From JAWKTV01 sp041398905 (GTDB lineage Bacteria > Planctomycetota > Planctomycetia > Planctomycetales > Planctomycetaceae), in NCBI GenBank assembly GCA_041398905.1, contig JAWKTV010000017.1, forward strand, positions 57,503 to 121,502: 64,000 nt of DNA. Direction: 5' to 3'. Of this stretch, positions 9,718 through 19,700 are shown piece by piece. The number at the start of each line of letters is the position of its first letter. The stretch's first letter is position 1. The notes below the pieces were generated by a model. That model was not told the origin of the DNA. It saw only the letters and a program-made list of their open reading frames with translations, and did no database searches. The translations under genes were made by a program, and so were the position numbers.

Positions 9718-10109
9718 GGCATCCTTGCCTGTGTAGTCACAAAGCATTGAAAACAAAGAGGATCAAGCGATGGCCCCAGGGCGTGGCGAAGTCGCCTCAC
9801 CTCAAGACCACTCCCGCCGCAGCGGCGGTTCGATTGCAGCATCCCCCTACAGTCGCGAGTTTTACGTGACTTTGGGCGAACGGGACAAGATGAATTGGCC
9901 AGCAGCCCGATGTCCGGTCCGCCTTGGCGATGGCCGCACACCCCAGCCGATGCCTCCGCGAAGCCGGTACCGCGAATCGGCAGCCTCGGAGTTTCGGGAA
10001 TCACCCAACGATCGACATCGCCAACGCGTATCCCCCTTGAGAGGCCCGCCGTCGCCCCCGGCGTCGTTCGGCCCGTCCTGAAGTATCCATTCGACTCTGG
10101 AGAGCGACG
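9718..10109. other. Divergent intergenic region
   Basis: This 392-base stretch separates two divergently transcribed genes and must contain both promoters. I find no convincing -35/-10 pair, repeat or RNA gene. Longer open frames here are antisense to the neighbouring gene. Confidence 0.45.
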
Positions 10110-11705
10110 ATGTTGTGGAACCGCTGCTTCGTGCCCACGTGCGTCATTGCGACGATGTTCACCATCCCGACGCTCCCGGCCGAGGATGTCACCGTCCCGA
10201 GCCGATTCTCCAAGTTGGAACTCGGGCCCGACACCACGAGAATCGTTGGCCCGCTCAACAAGTACGGCTATCCGGACTATGCCCGGGCGCTCGATGCCGA
10301 GCTGGCGGAAGGGGTCGGCCGGGATGAAAACTTCTGGGCGCTGATGTGGCCAGCGGTTGGAAACGCCGAACGCAGTCGCGAAGACTACTTGCGTGCGGTC
10401 GAACAGCGACTCAACATCCAGATTTCGCGCGAGCCTCGACTGATGACCGGAAGTCAAATCGGCGTGGCTCCCTTCTCTGCCAATCCTCGAAGCGAACTTG
10501 ACACCGCAGCCACCCCCTGGAGCCGCGCCGATGCGCCCGAACTCGCCGCCTGGCTCGACGAGAACGCGGACAACCTCAACGAGGTCCACGCCGCCGCACT
10601 CCGCCCAAAGGCCTACGCTCCGCTCGTGTACAACAGCGAAGACTCTGTGACACTGGCGGCGATTCTGCTCCCGCATGTGCAAATGCAGCGACAAGTGGCC
10701 CGCGTGCTCGCGGCACGGGCCATGCTCCGCATCAACGACGGCGACATGGACGGTGCCTGGAGCGACATCACCGACATCTACCGCATCGCCGCCCACACCG
10801 AGCGCGGCTTCACCCTCATCGAGCAACTTGTTGGCTATGCGATGCGGCAGATCGCACAGACCGCAATGGTCCAGTGGCTCGCCCACGCCGACCTCTCGGC
10901 CGACGAACTTGAGGCCCGGTGGACGGAGCTAAAACCGCTGCTCCCCGTCGACAGCCTCGCCCGGTCGATCGAGGGAGAACGTTACTTGTATCTCGACACC
11001 GTCTGCCTGATGCTCAGCGGCCGCAGCGACGCGGACGCGGCGATGTCGCTCTTCGAGTTGGACGCTGTCGTTCTGGCGACCGACGACTCACTGCCAGCCG
11101 GCGAAGTCGATCGCACTCGCACCGCCCGACAGGCGATGATCAAGCTCATCCTGGCCGGTGCGGACGTCAACGAAACACTGCGGTACGGGAACGTCGTCTA
11201 CGACGAACTCGCGGCGGCCATGGACCAGCCGACACACGGCGAACGGGCCGCGCTGCTCGCCGACATCGAGCAGCGCGTCAGCGAGAACGCGGCCATCACC
11301 AAAGATACCGGCGAGCTGCTGAAGGCGTACTTCCTGTCTGGTCGCGAGGCGGCTCAGCAAGTGCCCGCCCGCGTCTTGGTCGGCCTGCTGACGCCGGCGA
11401 TCACGCAGTGCGAAGTCGCCCAGACTCGCGTGCAGGCGAACGCCGCCTGCCTCGAAGCCGCGTTCGCCGCGAAGAGTTTCGCCATCGAGCACGGCCGACT
11501 GCCGACATCGTTGAACGAGATCATCAACAGCGGTCGACCGCAGCCAACCGATCCCTTCACTGGAGATGCCCTGAAGTTCCGCGCCGACGCCGAGTCGGTG
11601 ACGATCTACAGCGTCGGGCGAAACGGAGTCGACGACGCCGGCCAGCCGCAAGGCAACTCCCCACAAGCCGACGATTTGCCAACGCGACTGAATCTCGCCC
11701 GGTAG
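10110..11705 (+). CDS. Secreted protein of unknown function
   Basis: A 531-residue protein that I cannot assign to a family. The N terminus (MLWNRCFVPTCVIATMFTIP) is a plausible signal peptide ending near LPAED. The body is mostly helical with conserved-looking segments such as YGYPDYARALDAELAEGVG and DENFWALMWPAVGNA. Near the C terminus the pattern AAFAAKSFAIEHGRLPTSL, then PTDPFTGDALKF and ITIYSVGRNGVDD-like sequence, resembles the tail of planctomycete proteins that also occurs in type II pseudopilin-like proteins. A periplasmic or surface location is inferred. It stands alone on the plus strand ahead of the tRNA. Confidence 0.75.
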   Translation: MLWNRCFVPTCVIATMFTIPTLPAEDVTVPSRFSKLELGPDTTRIVGPLNKYGYPDYARALDAELAEGVGRDENFWALMWPAVGNAERSREDYLRAVEQRLNIQISREPRLMTGSQIGVAPFSANPRSELDTAATPWSRADAPELAAWLDENADNLNEVHAAALRPKAYAPLVYNSEDSVTLAAILLPHVQMQRQVARVLAARAMLRINDGDMDGAWSDITDIYRIAAHTERGFTLIEQLVGYAMRQIAQTAMVQWLAHADLSADELEARWTELKPLLPVDSLARSIEGERYLYLDTVCLMLSGRSDADAAMSLFELDAVVLATDDSLPAGEVDRTRTARQAMIKLILAGADVNETLRYGNVVYDELAAAMDQPTHGERAALLADIEQRVSENAAITKDTGELLKAYFLSGREAAQQVPARVLVGLLTPAITQCEVAQTRVQANAACLEAAFAAKSFAIEHGRLPTSLNEIINSGRPQPTDPFTGDALKFRADAESVTIYSVGRNGVDDAGQPQGNSPQADDLPTRLNLAR

Positions 11706-11834
11706 TGAGTCGCCACCCACACTCGTGAAACGCACGCCGCTCCATCCGGCCACGTCACGTCGTTTCTCTCGGACGTCCGTTTCTGATACTCTCCCTCCAA
11801 TGGTCGGCGGCCAGTCCGCCCACCAGGTGCCCAT

Positions 11835-11908
11835 GCACCCGTAGCTCAATTGGATAGAGCACCGGTCTTCGGAACCGGGGGTTGGGGGTTCGAATCCCTC
11901 CGGGTGTA
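11835..11908 (+). tRNA. tRNA-Arg (anticodon TCG)
   Basis: A 74-base cloverleaf can be drawn by hand: acceptor GCACCCG/CGGGTGT (first pair G-U), TA at positions 8-9, D stem GCTC/GAGC, anticodon stem CCGGT/ACCGG with loop CTTCGGA giving anticodon TCG, and T arm GGGGG-TTCGAAT-CCCTC. TCG reads the Arg codon CGA. The discriminator base is A and CCA is not encoded. A rho-independent terminator follows at once. Confidence 0.93.
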
Positions 11909-11911
11909 CTT

Positions 11912-11936
11912 AAAGCCGCCTTCGGGCGGCTTTTTT
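11912..11936 (+). terminator. Rho-independent terminator of the tRNA-Arg gene
   Basis: AAAGCCGCC, loop TTCG, then GGCGGCTTT running into a T tract. It starts four bases after the tRNA, so it ends that transcript. Confidence 0.9.
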
Positions 11937-12153
11937 CGTGCGCCAGTTCTTGCAAGTCGCTCATCTTCAACGTCTTACAAGGAAGTTTCAAAACCCTGCG
12001 AATGGTGAACAGCTTGGCATGGGGTTCGCACCTTGAGTCGGTGTCCCGTTTCTCAAGGAGGATCTCATGCTCATTACCCTGCTGCGTTGGCCGCCACGCC
12101 GGCGGTCGAATCGCACAGGGTCCAGGTCGAGCCATTCGGCGAGCGCGCCGAGC

Positions 12154-12468
12154 ATGGCCCCAAAACCATATCTCTCGGATGCCCAATGGCTTCTGATCGC
12201 GGACCTGTTCCCCGATCCCCCCGTCGGCCCCAAAGGAGGGCGGCCACGTGTCCCCGCACGCGCCTGCCTCGAAGGCATCTTGTGGATGCTGCGGGCCGGC
12301 GCCCGCTGGAAAGATTTACCAAGCTGGTATCCCTCTCCTGCAACCTGCTGGCGTCGCCATCGCGACTGGACCCGCTCGGGCGTGTGGCGTGCCGCGTGGG
12401 ACCGACTGCTGGGCCAGTTGCACCAGCGGCGTGGTCTCGACTGCGACACCGCGGGGTGGCCCGGCTAG
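12154..12468 (+). pseudogene. Truncated IS5-family transposase (N-terminal domain only)
   Basis: The start (MAPKPYLSDAQWLLIADLFP, then GPKGGRPRVPARACLEGILW and AGARWKDLP) is the typical N-terminal DUF4096 domain of IS5-group transposases. About 100 residues remain of a protein that normally has ~250-280, and the DDE catalytic core is missing. Similarity stops at about 12449, exactly where an inverted-repeat element begins, and the last residues (TAGWPG) are read from that repeat. The element is therefore dead, probably truncated by deletion or by insertion of the repeat. No terminal inverted repeats of the IS itself are evident. Confidence 0.85.
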
Positions 12469-12637
12469 TCGGTAGACTGGTTGGGTTGCGGAGCAACAGG
12501 AAGCCGCGCCATACGCATATGATTTGTGGTCCGGGGCACCGTCACGAGCATGGCAACCCATCCCGGCGATTGAACGCACATGATGTCGCTTCTTGTTGCT
12601 CTGCGACCCGGCCACGATGTGGCCGGGCCACCCCGCG
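12450..12637. repeat. MITE-like imperfect inverted repeat forming a long hairpin
   Basis: The outer arms are a perfect 16-base inverted match (12450-12465 with 12622-12637). An inner pair, 12483-12504 with 12588-12609, matches at 19 of 22 positions, and all three mismatches would be G-U pairs in a plus-strand RNA. Inside the right half, 12607-12627 is itself a 9-bp palindrome (CCCGGCCAC-GAT-GTGGCCGGG). There is no open reading frame of note. It abuts the broken transposase. I infer a small non-autonomous mobile element or an interspersed structured repeat. Confidence 0.7.
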
Positions 12638-13080
12638 ACGGCGATCGGTCACCACGGTGAAGAAGTACGATCCGCCCGGAACATCGGCACGTCTCCAGTT
12701 TGGCATCCGACCAATCTACCGTAGGCACGCCGCAAGGCCAATCCCGGCCGGTGTAACCGGCCCTTGGATCTTGCGGGTGGCTGATCTCGATCTCGAACTT
12801 CAAGGTCGGGCAGGCGACAGAGGGTCGTGCGGGACAGGTTGTCAACTTCCCGGGCGAGCATGCGCAGCGTCATTACGTGTGTTGTTTTCAGCACTTACAA
12901 CATCCTGAAATCCGTCTCGACCCCATTTCCCCGGGCCGGTAGACTGCCTGCCCAGCGATTGAAACCGGCAGTTCCTGCCACCCGGTTGAACCTCGCCGCC
13001 TGCGGCGATCCAGCGTTGCAGTTGAGATGGTCCACGGAACGGGCCGACACGTCAGACAGACCACGCCAAGGACGGCGCAC
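12638..13080. other. Intergenic stretch with possible decayed sequence
   Basis: These 443 bases lie between the inverted repeat and the LolC-like gene. Short open frames are present on both strands, none with a family I recognise. The segment GCCGGTGTAACCGGC near 12755 is a small palindrome. It could be debris of a mobile element. Confidence 0.4.
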
Positions 13081-14616
13081 ATGTACAAACTGCTGCTTTC
13101 CGGACGCTATCTGCGAACGCGGTTCATTGCCCTCGCCAGCATCATCAGCGTGACGCTGGGTGTGGCGACAATGATCGTCGTCAACAGTGTGATGTCCGGC
13201 TTCTCGACGCAGATGAAGGACCGGATCCACGGCATCCTTTCGGACATCGTCGTTGAGTCCATCAGCACCGACGGCGAACCCGACCCCGCCGGCGAGATGG
13301 CTCGCATCCAGTCACTGATCGGCGAGCATGTCGTCGCGATGACGCCGACGGTCGAAATCTATGGCCTGCTCACCTTCGAGCACGCCGGCGAGCACTTTCA
13401 CCGCCCGGTCACCATCATCGGCATCGACCCCGAAGGGAAGAACGCCGTCTCGCCGATGTCCAGTTACCTGCAGACCCGGCAGACCGGCGAACGCTCGCTC
13501 GACGAGCCTTTGGACTGGGAGTTGACGACGGCGGCGGAGCAACATCGGGCGCGGTTTCTGGAGTTGGAACGTTTCAAAGTCGAGGCGATGCTGCAGTCGG
13601 CGGGACCGGATGCGGGGCACATCGAAGACCCGTTCGCTCCCACCGGCACCGTCGCCGCACCGGAGGTCGCCGCACCGCCAAGCGACGCGCCGCTGCAGGG
13701 CCGGGTCTACATCGGGGCCTCGCTCGTCAGCTTTCCATTCACCGACTCGAACGGCGAAACACAGATCTGGTCGATGGTCGACCCGGGCACGGACGTCAGT
13801 CTCAGCACGCTCAAAGCGGGCACGCCGGAAATCTGCCGCTTCCCCGTCACGGTGGTCGATGTCTTCCAGAGCGGCATGAGCGAGTACGACTCGCAGATCG
13901 TCTTCTGCAACCTGGAAGCCCTGCAGGCGATGCGGGGCATGATGGTGCAGGCTCCCGGCAGCCTCGCGGCGGCCCAGTCCAGCCCGGACCTCACCGGTTC
14001 GACGACACTCGATTGGCGCGACGGGAGCTTCACCTCGATTCAGATCAAGCTCACCGACTACGCCAACGCCCCCATCGTCATGGACATTCTGCGGCGCGAG
14101 CTTGATCCCCGTAAGTTCCAGATTCGCACGTGGGAGCAAAAGCAAGGCCCGCTGCTGGAGGCGGTCGCCGTCGAGTCGGCGATCCTCAATGTCCTGCTGT
14201 TCCTGATCATCGCGGTCGCCGGCTTCGGCATTCTGGCGATCTTCTACATGATTGTGGTCGAGAAGACCCGCGACATCGGCATCCTCAAGGCGCTGGGGGC
14301 CAGTTCGCAGGGCGTGATGAGCATCTTCCTCAGCTACGGGTTGTCGCTGGGTGTCGTCGGATCGGGCGCGGGCGTCGTGCTGGGGCTGACGATTGTCTAC
14401 TACATCAACGAAATCGAAGACGGCATCAGCGCCCTGACGGGCCAGAAGGTGTTCGACGAAACGATCTACTACTTCAAGGAGATTCCGACCTCGGTCAGTC
14501 CGTGGATGGTGCTGAGCGTCGCCGGCGGAGCGATCGCGATCGCGGTCCTGGCCAGTGTCCTCCCCGCCCGCCGCGCCGCCCGACTGCACCCCGTACAAGC
14601 CCTCCGCTACGAGTAG
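13081..14616 (+). CDS. LolC/LolE-like ABC transporter permease
   Basis: A 511-residue inner-membrane protein of the MacB/FtsX permease superfamily. It has a membrane segment at residues ~15-40 (LASIISVTLGVATMIVVNSVMSGF), a large periplasmic domain, and three membrane segments in the last ~170 residues (ILNVLLFLIIAVAGFGILAI; IFLSYGLSLGVVGSGAGVVLG; MVLSVAGGAIAIAVLASVLP). The ending PARRAARLHPVQALRYE is typical of the family. ATG 13081 is preferred over the in-frame ATG at 13027 because it gives the usual MYKLLLSGRYLRTR start. Followed by its ATPase 82 bases later, it probably moves lipoproteins to the outer membrane, though MacB-like roles are possible. Confidence 0.85.
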   Translation: MYKLLLSGRYLRTRFIALASIISVTLGVATMIVVNSVMSGFSTQMKDRIHGILSDIVVESISTDGEPDPAGEMARIQSLIGEHVVAMTPTVEIYGLLTFEHAGEHFHRPVTIIGIDPEGKNAVSPMSSYLQTRQTGERSLDEPLDWELTTAAEQHRARFLELERFKVEAMLQSAGPDAGHIEDPFAPTGTVAAPEVAAPPSDAPLQGRVYIGASLVSFPFTDSNGETQIWSMVDPGTDVSLSTLKAGTPEICRFPVTVVDVFQSGMSEYDSQIVFCNLEALQAMRGMMVQAPGSLAAAQSSPDLTGSTTLDWRDGSFTSIQIKLTDYANAPIVMDILRRELDPRKFQIRTWEQKQGPLLEAVAVESAILNVLLFLIIAVAGFGILAIFYMIVVEKTRDIGILKALGASSQGVMSIFLSYGLSLGVVGSGAGVVLGLTIVYYINEIEDGISALTGQKVFDETIYYFKEIPTSVSPWMVLSVAGGAIAIAVLASVLPARRAARLHPVQALRYE

Positions 14617-14698
14617 CAGGCGGCCGGCCGGAGGTGTCCGGCCCGCCAAGTCCCCGCTCCTCAGTCCTGCCCACGTCTGGCCTACTCGCCCGCACCCC

Positions 14699-15439
14699 AT
14701 GCTCGAAACCATCCCTTTTCGCATGTCGACCCGCCAGACCCACATCGCCGCGGTGGCCGTTAGCAAGGCCTACTCCAAAGGGGAGCACAGCGTCCCGGTC
14801 CTGCGAGGTGTCGACGCCTCCGTAGGCCGGGGGGAGTTCCTATCGATCGTCGGTCAATCCGGTAGTGGGAAGAGCACGCTGCTGCATGTGCTGGGGCTGC
14901 TGGATGCCCCCAACTCCGGCGAGGTGCGGCTGCAGGGCAAACGGATCGACGACCTGCCGGCGAAGACCCGCGACGAGCTGCGGAACCGGCTGTTCGGCTT
15001 CGTCTTCCAGTTCTATCACCTGTTGCCCGAACTGACGCTGCTGGAGAATGTGCTCACTCCGCTGATGATCCGGCACTCCGCGTGGGACTACTGGAAGCAG
15101 CGTTACGATTTCCGCGATCAGGCGATGCAGATGATCGAGACCGTCGGTCTGGGTCACCGCCTCAAGCACCGCCCCAGCGAGCTGTCGGGAGGCGAGATGC
15201 AGCGAGCGGCGATTGCCCGATCGCTGGTCGGCCGGCCCGAAATCCTGCTCGCCGACGAACCGACAGGTAACCTCGACGCCTACACGAGTCGCGAAATCAC
15301 CGACCTCCTCAAGAAATTGAACGACGAGCAGCAGCTCACTATCATCCTGGTGACACATGACGAGTCAGTCGCCCGGTTGGGGCATCGGATTGTCCGGCTG
15401 AGCGAAGGCCGCTGCCAGTTTCTCGAAGAAGCCGCCTGA
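14699..15439 (+). CDS. LolD-like ABC transporter ATP-binding protein
   Basis: Nucleotide-binding subunit that pairs with the upstream permease. It has Walker A (GQSGSGKST), Q-loop (FVFQFYHLLPELTLLENV), the signature LSGGEMQRAAIARSL, Walker B with D-loop (ILLADEPTGNLD) and the H-loop (LVTHDES). From ATG 14699 it is 246 residues, and from the second ATG at 14723 it is 238; both fit. The VFQFYHLLPELTLLENVLTPLMI stretch is typical of LolD/MacB-type ATPases. The permease-ATPase pair on one strand supports a lipoprotein-release exporter; only one permease gene is seen, so the complex could be a permease homodimer. Confidence 0.9.
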   Translation: MLETIPFRMSTRQTHIAAVAVSKAYSKGEHSVPVLRGVDASVGRGEFLSIVGQSGSGKSTLLHVLGLLDAPNSGEVRLQGKRIDDLPAKTRDELRNRLFGFVFQFYHLLPELTLLENVLTPLMIRHSAWDYWKQRYDFRDQAMQMIETVGLGHRLKHRPSELSGGEMQRAAIARSLVGRPEILLADEPTGNLDAYTSREITDLLKKLNDEQQLTIILVTHDESVARLGHRIVRLSEGRCQFLEEAA

Positions 15440-15641
15440 GCGGCATCGCTGGAGACTGGTACCACTCCGCAAGACTTGCGACTGCGCGTCGTCGCGGGTT
15501 CCGCGAACGGTGCTTCAGGACGCACCCTGCAGCCACGTGCGAACCTCCCGCGCGGAAACTTTGTCACCTGTCATTTTCGGGTGATGCGTCACTTGGAACC
15601 TCACACTTCGCCGCCCAAATCTCCCTACCGCACAGCGTCCC

Positions 15642-16520
15642 ATGTCCACCCAGGTCTACATCGCCGGCAAACTGGTCCCCAAAGAGCAGGCGATGGTCAG
15701 TGTGTTCGACCACGGGCTGCTGTATGGCGATGGCATCTTCGAGGGCATCCGCGTCTACGGCGGCAAGGTCTTCCTGCTCGATCAGCATGTTGAGCGGCTG
15801 TACCAGGGTGCGCGAGTCATCCGCCTGGAGATTCCCCTGACTCCCGAGGAGATGACCAGGGCCGTCGAAGAGACCGTGGCCGCCAACAAGCTCAACGATG
15901 GTTACGTGCGGCTGGTGGTGACGCGCGGTGCCGGTTCGCTGGGCCTCGACATCCGCAAGACCAGCGACCCGCAGGTGATCATCATCGCCGACACCATCAC
16001 GCTCTACCCGGAAGAGCTGTATGAGAAGGGTCTGGAGATCATCACCGCCAGCACCATCCGTAACCACCCGGCGGCTCTCAGCCCGCGCATCAAGTCGCTC
16101 AACTACCTCAACAACATCCTCGCGAAGATCGAAGGGACCGACGCCGGCTGCCTCGAAGCGTTGATGCTCAATCATAAGGGGGAAGTCGCCGAGTGTACCG
16201 GGGACAACATTTTCCTCGTGAAGAAAGGTGTGCTGTGGACCCCGCCGCTGGATGCCGGCATCCTCGATGGCATCACGCGGAACTGCGTGCTCAAGCTGGC
16301 CCGGGCGCTGGCGATCGTCACCCGCGAAACCCCCATGACCCGCTACGACGTAATGACCGCCGATGAGTGCTTCCTCACAGGCACCGCCGCCGAAGTAATC
16401 CCGGTGGTCAAACTGGATGGTCGTATGATCGCCGACGGTGTGCCCGGTCCGGTCACCGCCAAGCTCCGCGCCGCGTTCCAGACGTTCGCCCGCACCGGCG
16501 CATACACCTCCGTTGTGTAG
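15642..16520 (+). CDS. ilvE: Branched-chain amino acid aminotransferase
   Basis: PLP fold-type IV aminotransferase of 292 residues that transfers the amino group between glutamate and branched-chain 2-oxoacids, the last step of Val/Leu/Ile synthesis. Family features are clear: VFDHGLLYGDGIFEGIRVY near the N terminus, the PLP-binding lysine Lys151 in PRIKSLNYLNNILAK, and the C-terminal DECFLTGTAAEVIPV phosphate-binding region. D-amino-acid or aminodeoxychorismate lyase relatives share the fold, but the EGIRVYGGKVFLLDQHVERL pattern favours IlvE. It seems to be a single-gene unit. Confidence 0.92.
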   Translation: MSTQVYIAGKLVPKEQAMVSVFDHGLLYGDGIFEGIRVYGGKVFLLDQHVERLYQGARVIRLEIPLTPEEMTRAVEETVAANKLNDGYVRLVVTRGAGSLGLDIRKTSDPQVIIIADTITLYPEELYEKGLEIITASTIRNHPAALSPRIKSLNYLNNILAKIEGTDAGCLEALMLNHKGEVAECTGDNIFLVKKGVLWTPPLDAGILDGITRNCVLKLARALAIVTRETPMTRYDVMTADECFLTGTAAEVIPVVKLDGRMIADGVPGPVTAKLRAAFQTFARTGAYTSVV

Positions 16521-16769
16521 GTCGGCGGTCAACGCGACTCGGTCGGTCGCCTCCCCCAGCCACCTCGGCATTCCAGCACAATCCCGCAGATTCACCTGCC
16601 CGCTGGATTCCACCTTCTGCTAGCATCTCCGCAGCCAGTCGCCGCACCGCGGAAGTGCGCGGCGGGCCTGGCACGGAGTGGCACCGCACCACTGTTCGCG
16701 GAGCGAACAGCGACGATGTCACATGTTCCGCGAGACGTTCTCAGGCGAGTCGAACACGGCCACGGTCAT

Positions 16770-16775
16770 GGAGGA
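16770..16775 (+). promoter_or_regulatory. Ribosome binding site GGAGGA
   Basis: GGAGGA ends seven bases before ATG 16783. It favours that start over the in-frame ATGs further upstream, and it also places the signal peptide near the N terminus. Confidence 0.6.
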
Positions 16776-16782
16776 TCGGTCG

Positions 16783-19700
16783 ATGGTGAGCGATCAGCAG
16801 GTTGCGACGCGATGCTTTTCGCGAACAGGTCGCCTGCGGGCGGCGACTTCCCTGATCTGTGTGCTGCTGTCGATCGCCGCCAGGGCCGATGAGCCGGCGC
16901 TCAATCGTCCCGGCCTGACTCGCGCTGCTGAAGTGGTGGACACATCCGCAGCGACACCCCGACGCGCTGGTGCGCCCACCCCCGAGCAGGATGACGCGAC
17001 CCTGCACGCCGTCGACTTCGTGGGCACGCAACTGGGCGTCGCCGTTGGTGACCGGGGGACTGTCTGGCGGACCGATGACGGCGGACGGACGTGGTCCTTC
17101 GTGCCGGTGCCGACCCAACTGTCGTTGCGAAGCGTGTGCCTGTTGACCGACCGGGTCGGCTGGATCGCCGGCGGCGGCGTGGATGTCGCGAAAGGGATCT
17201 CGACGGGAGGCGTACTCACGACCCGTGACGGCGGCGCCAGTTGGAGCCTGCTCGACACCCCCACGCTGCCGCCGCTCCACGACATTCAGTTCTTCGACCT
17301 GCAACAGGGGTGTGCCGTGGGGATCGCATCGCCCCGCGCGCCGACGGCGGTGTATGTCACGGAAGACGGCGGCACCACCTGGGAGGTCGTGCCCGGCACG
17401 ACGGCCGGGCGGTGGACCGCCGGTGCGTTTCTGGACCGCAAGCATGGAGCCGTGGTCGGGCCACGGGGCCAGCAGGGGACATTCGGGAATGGACGCCTGT
17501 TGCCATTGCGTTCCCGCGAGTCGCTGCGGGGAATTCATGATGTGACGTTGCGCGGTGATGGCGTGGGTTGGGTGGTGGGCGATGGTGGATATCTGCGACG
17601 GAGTGACGATGCGGGGATCTCATGGCCCGAACCTCCCGGCGCCCCGCCCTTCGAGGTGAGTCGCTGGCAGGACTTTCGCGCGGTGTCGACGGTGGGCAAC
17701 CGGGTGTGGGTCGCGGGATCCCCCGGAAGCGTCGTTTGGCACTCGTTCGATGGCGGCCTGACGTGGTTGCCGCAACGGACGGGCGATGCTGCGCCGATCC
17801 ACGCGATCGACTTTCCTTCCGAGACGACGGGTTGTGCGGTCGGTGCGTTCGGCGCGATTCGCATGACGCGGGACGGGGGGCGAACGTGGGAGTCGGTACG
17901 TGCCGGCGGGAGACGGCCCGCACTGCTGACGATTCAACCTCACCTGCGCGATGCGTCGCCACTAATGCTAACGCTGTACGCTGGCGAACAGGGCTTTCGC
18001 GCGGTGACTTCGACGGTCGTGCGGGACGATGCCGGTGTCGACGGCGCGGCTGGCGGGGATGCGAGAGACCGACAGCGGGCGATGGTGCTGGCCGCTGGTG
18101 CGAACGAGGTGGAGGTGACGTGGCGACTGCCGGAGACTCTGCCCGACCTCAGCCGCGATCCTGCGCGACTCATCAGCGAATGGTCGAAGGTGACCGAGCA
18201 GCGTCTCAACGATGTGCTGCTGGGAGGGCTGGTGCTGTCGATCCGCATGTGGCGGCCGGAGGTGATCGTGTGCCCGGCTTCGCCGGAGGACGACGCGCTC
18301 GCCGCCCTGCTGACCGAAGCGATTCCCCATGCGGTCCGTCAGGCGGGAGATCCGGCGTTCTACCCGGAGCATGCGACACTGCTGTCGCTCGAACCCTGGC
18401 GAGTCTCGAAGGTGTTCGTCCGCACGACCGGCAGGGAGGCGGGGCTGACGATCAACCCCGACCAGATCCTGCCGCGACAGGAAACGTTTCTGCGTCATGC
18501 GGCGGCGCGGACGATCGTCAGCGGAGATGACACGACGGCCACCGCGACAGCGGAGTCTTATCGTCTGATGCCGACGGGCGGCGTCACGGCCGCGGCCGGT
18601 TCAATGGATGCCTGGGGGCGGGGCCTGTTGAGCGGTCTGCACCTCGCGCCCGGTGGCGATGCCCGCCGCGCGCTTCCAGCGATCAACGAGTTCGACGAGG
18701 AGTCACTCGTGCGGCTCGCTCAGCAGCAGCGAAACTTCGCACGGTACACCGAACAGATGCTGGATGACCCGCGGCATGCCGGGCAGGTCATCGCCCAACT
18801 GCGACGAACGACGGCGGACCTGCCTCCGGACGAGGCGGCACGGCTGCTGAGCGACCTCGCCGACCAGTATCGAGCCCGCTCGCAATGGGAGTACGTTGTA
18901 CAGACGTTGATCGAACTGGCGGAGCAATACCCGACGCAGCCGGAAGCCCAGCAGGCGATGAAGTGGCTGCTCGCGTACTCCACCAGCCGCGAAATGCTCT
19001 GGCAGGACCTTCGCACCAAGCAGGCTCAATCACCGGAAATGCTGTTGGACCGCACGATCCTGCAGACGAACTTTGAACAGGCTTCACGGGCGGTCACGGA
19101 GGCGGAGAACTCCGCGCAGGCGGCGACGAGGATCGGAGATTTGCCCAGTCCCATCACCCATCAGCAGCATTCGGCGAGCGTGCGCATGGGAGACCTGCAA
19201 GCGATGCTGCGGGTCGGCGAGAACAACGTTCGCGGCTCACCGGTGCCCGCCGGTACCGATCAGGCCGCCAACGAGATCAACCAGCGACTGCGACTGGCCG
19301 GGAACTCAGCGGTCGCCCTCAAACGATTCGCGCCGCGGGTCTATGACTCGGCCGATGCGCAGTTCGTGCTGGCCGCCTGGCTGCGGTCGGCGAATGAGGC
19401 GGCCGCGGCGACGGAGATCTACCGCGACTTCTTCGGTGCCGACGACGGGATCGACCCCTGGCATCAGACCGCGCGCGGGGAACTGTGGATCGGCACGCGC
19501 GGAGCCCTGTCGCCCAAGCCGGTGCTGCGTTGTGCGAAGATCAGCTCGAAGCCGCTCCTCGATGGCGTCCTGAGCGACGAATGCTGGCGGGGCACGACCC
19601 CGATCACGCTGACGGACGCGCAGGCCAGTAAGGCGACAATCGACCCGACCTTCGTCGGCTCACAGCGGCTCGGCGATGTCCCCGAGGGGACGAACACCGT

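Noticed and set aside
9624..10886. 420-codon minus-strand frame upstream of the large membrane protein
   Set aside because: Mostly antisense to the secreted protein at 10110; no recognisable domain.
12649..12894. 81-codon minus-strand frame between the repeat and the LolC gene
   Set aside because: No family match I can recognise; too short and biased to claim as a gene or integrase remnant.
13312..14766. 484-codon minus-strand frame
   Set aside because: Antisense to the LolC-like permease; composition not protein-like.
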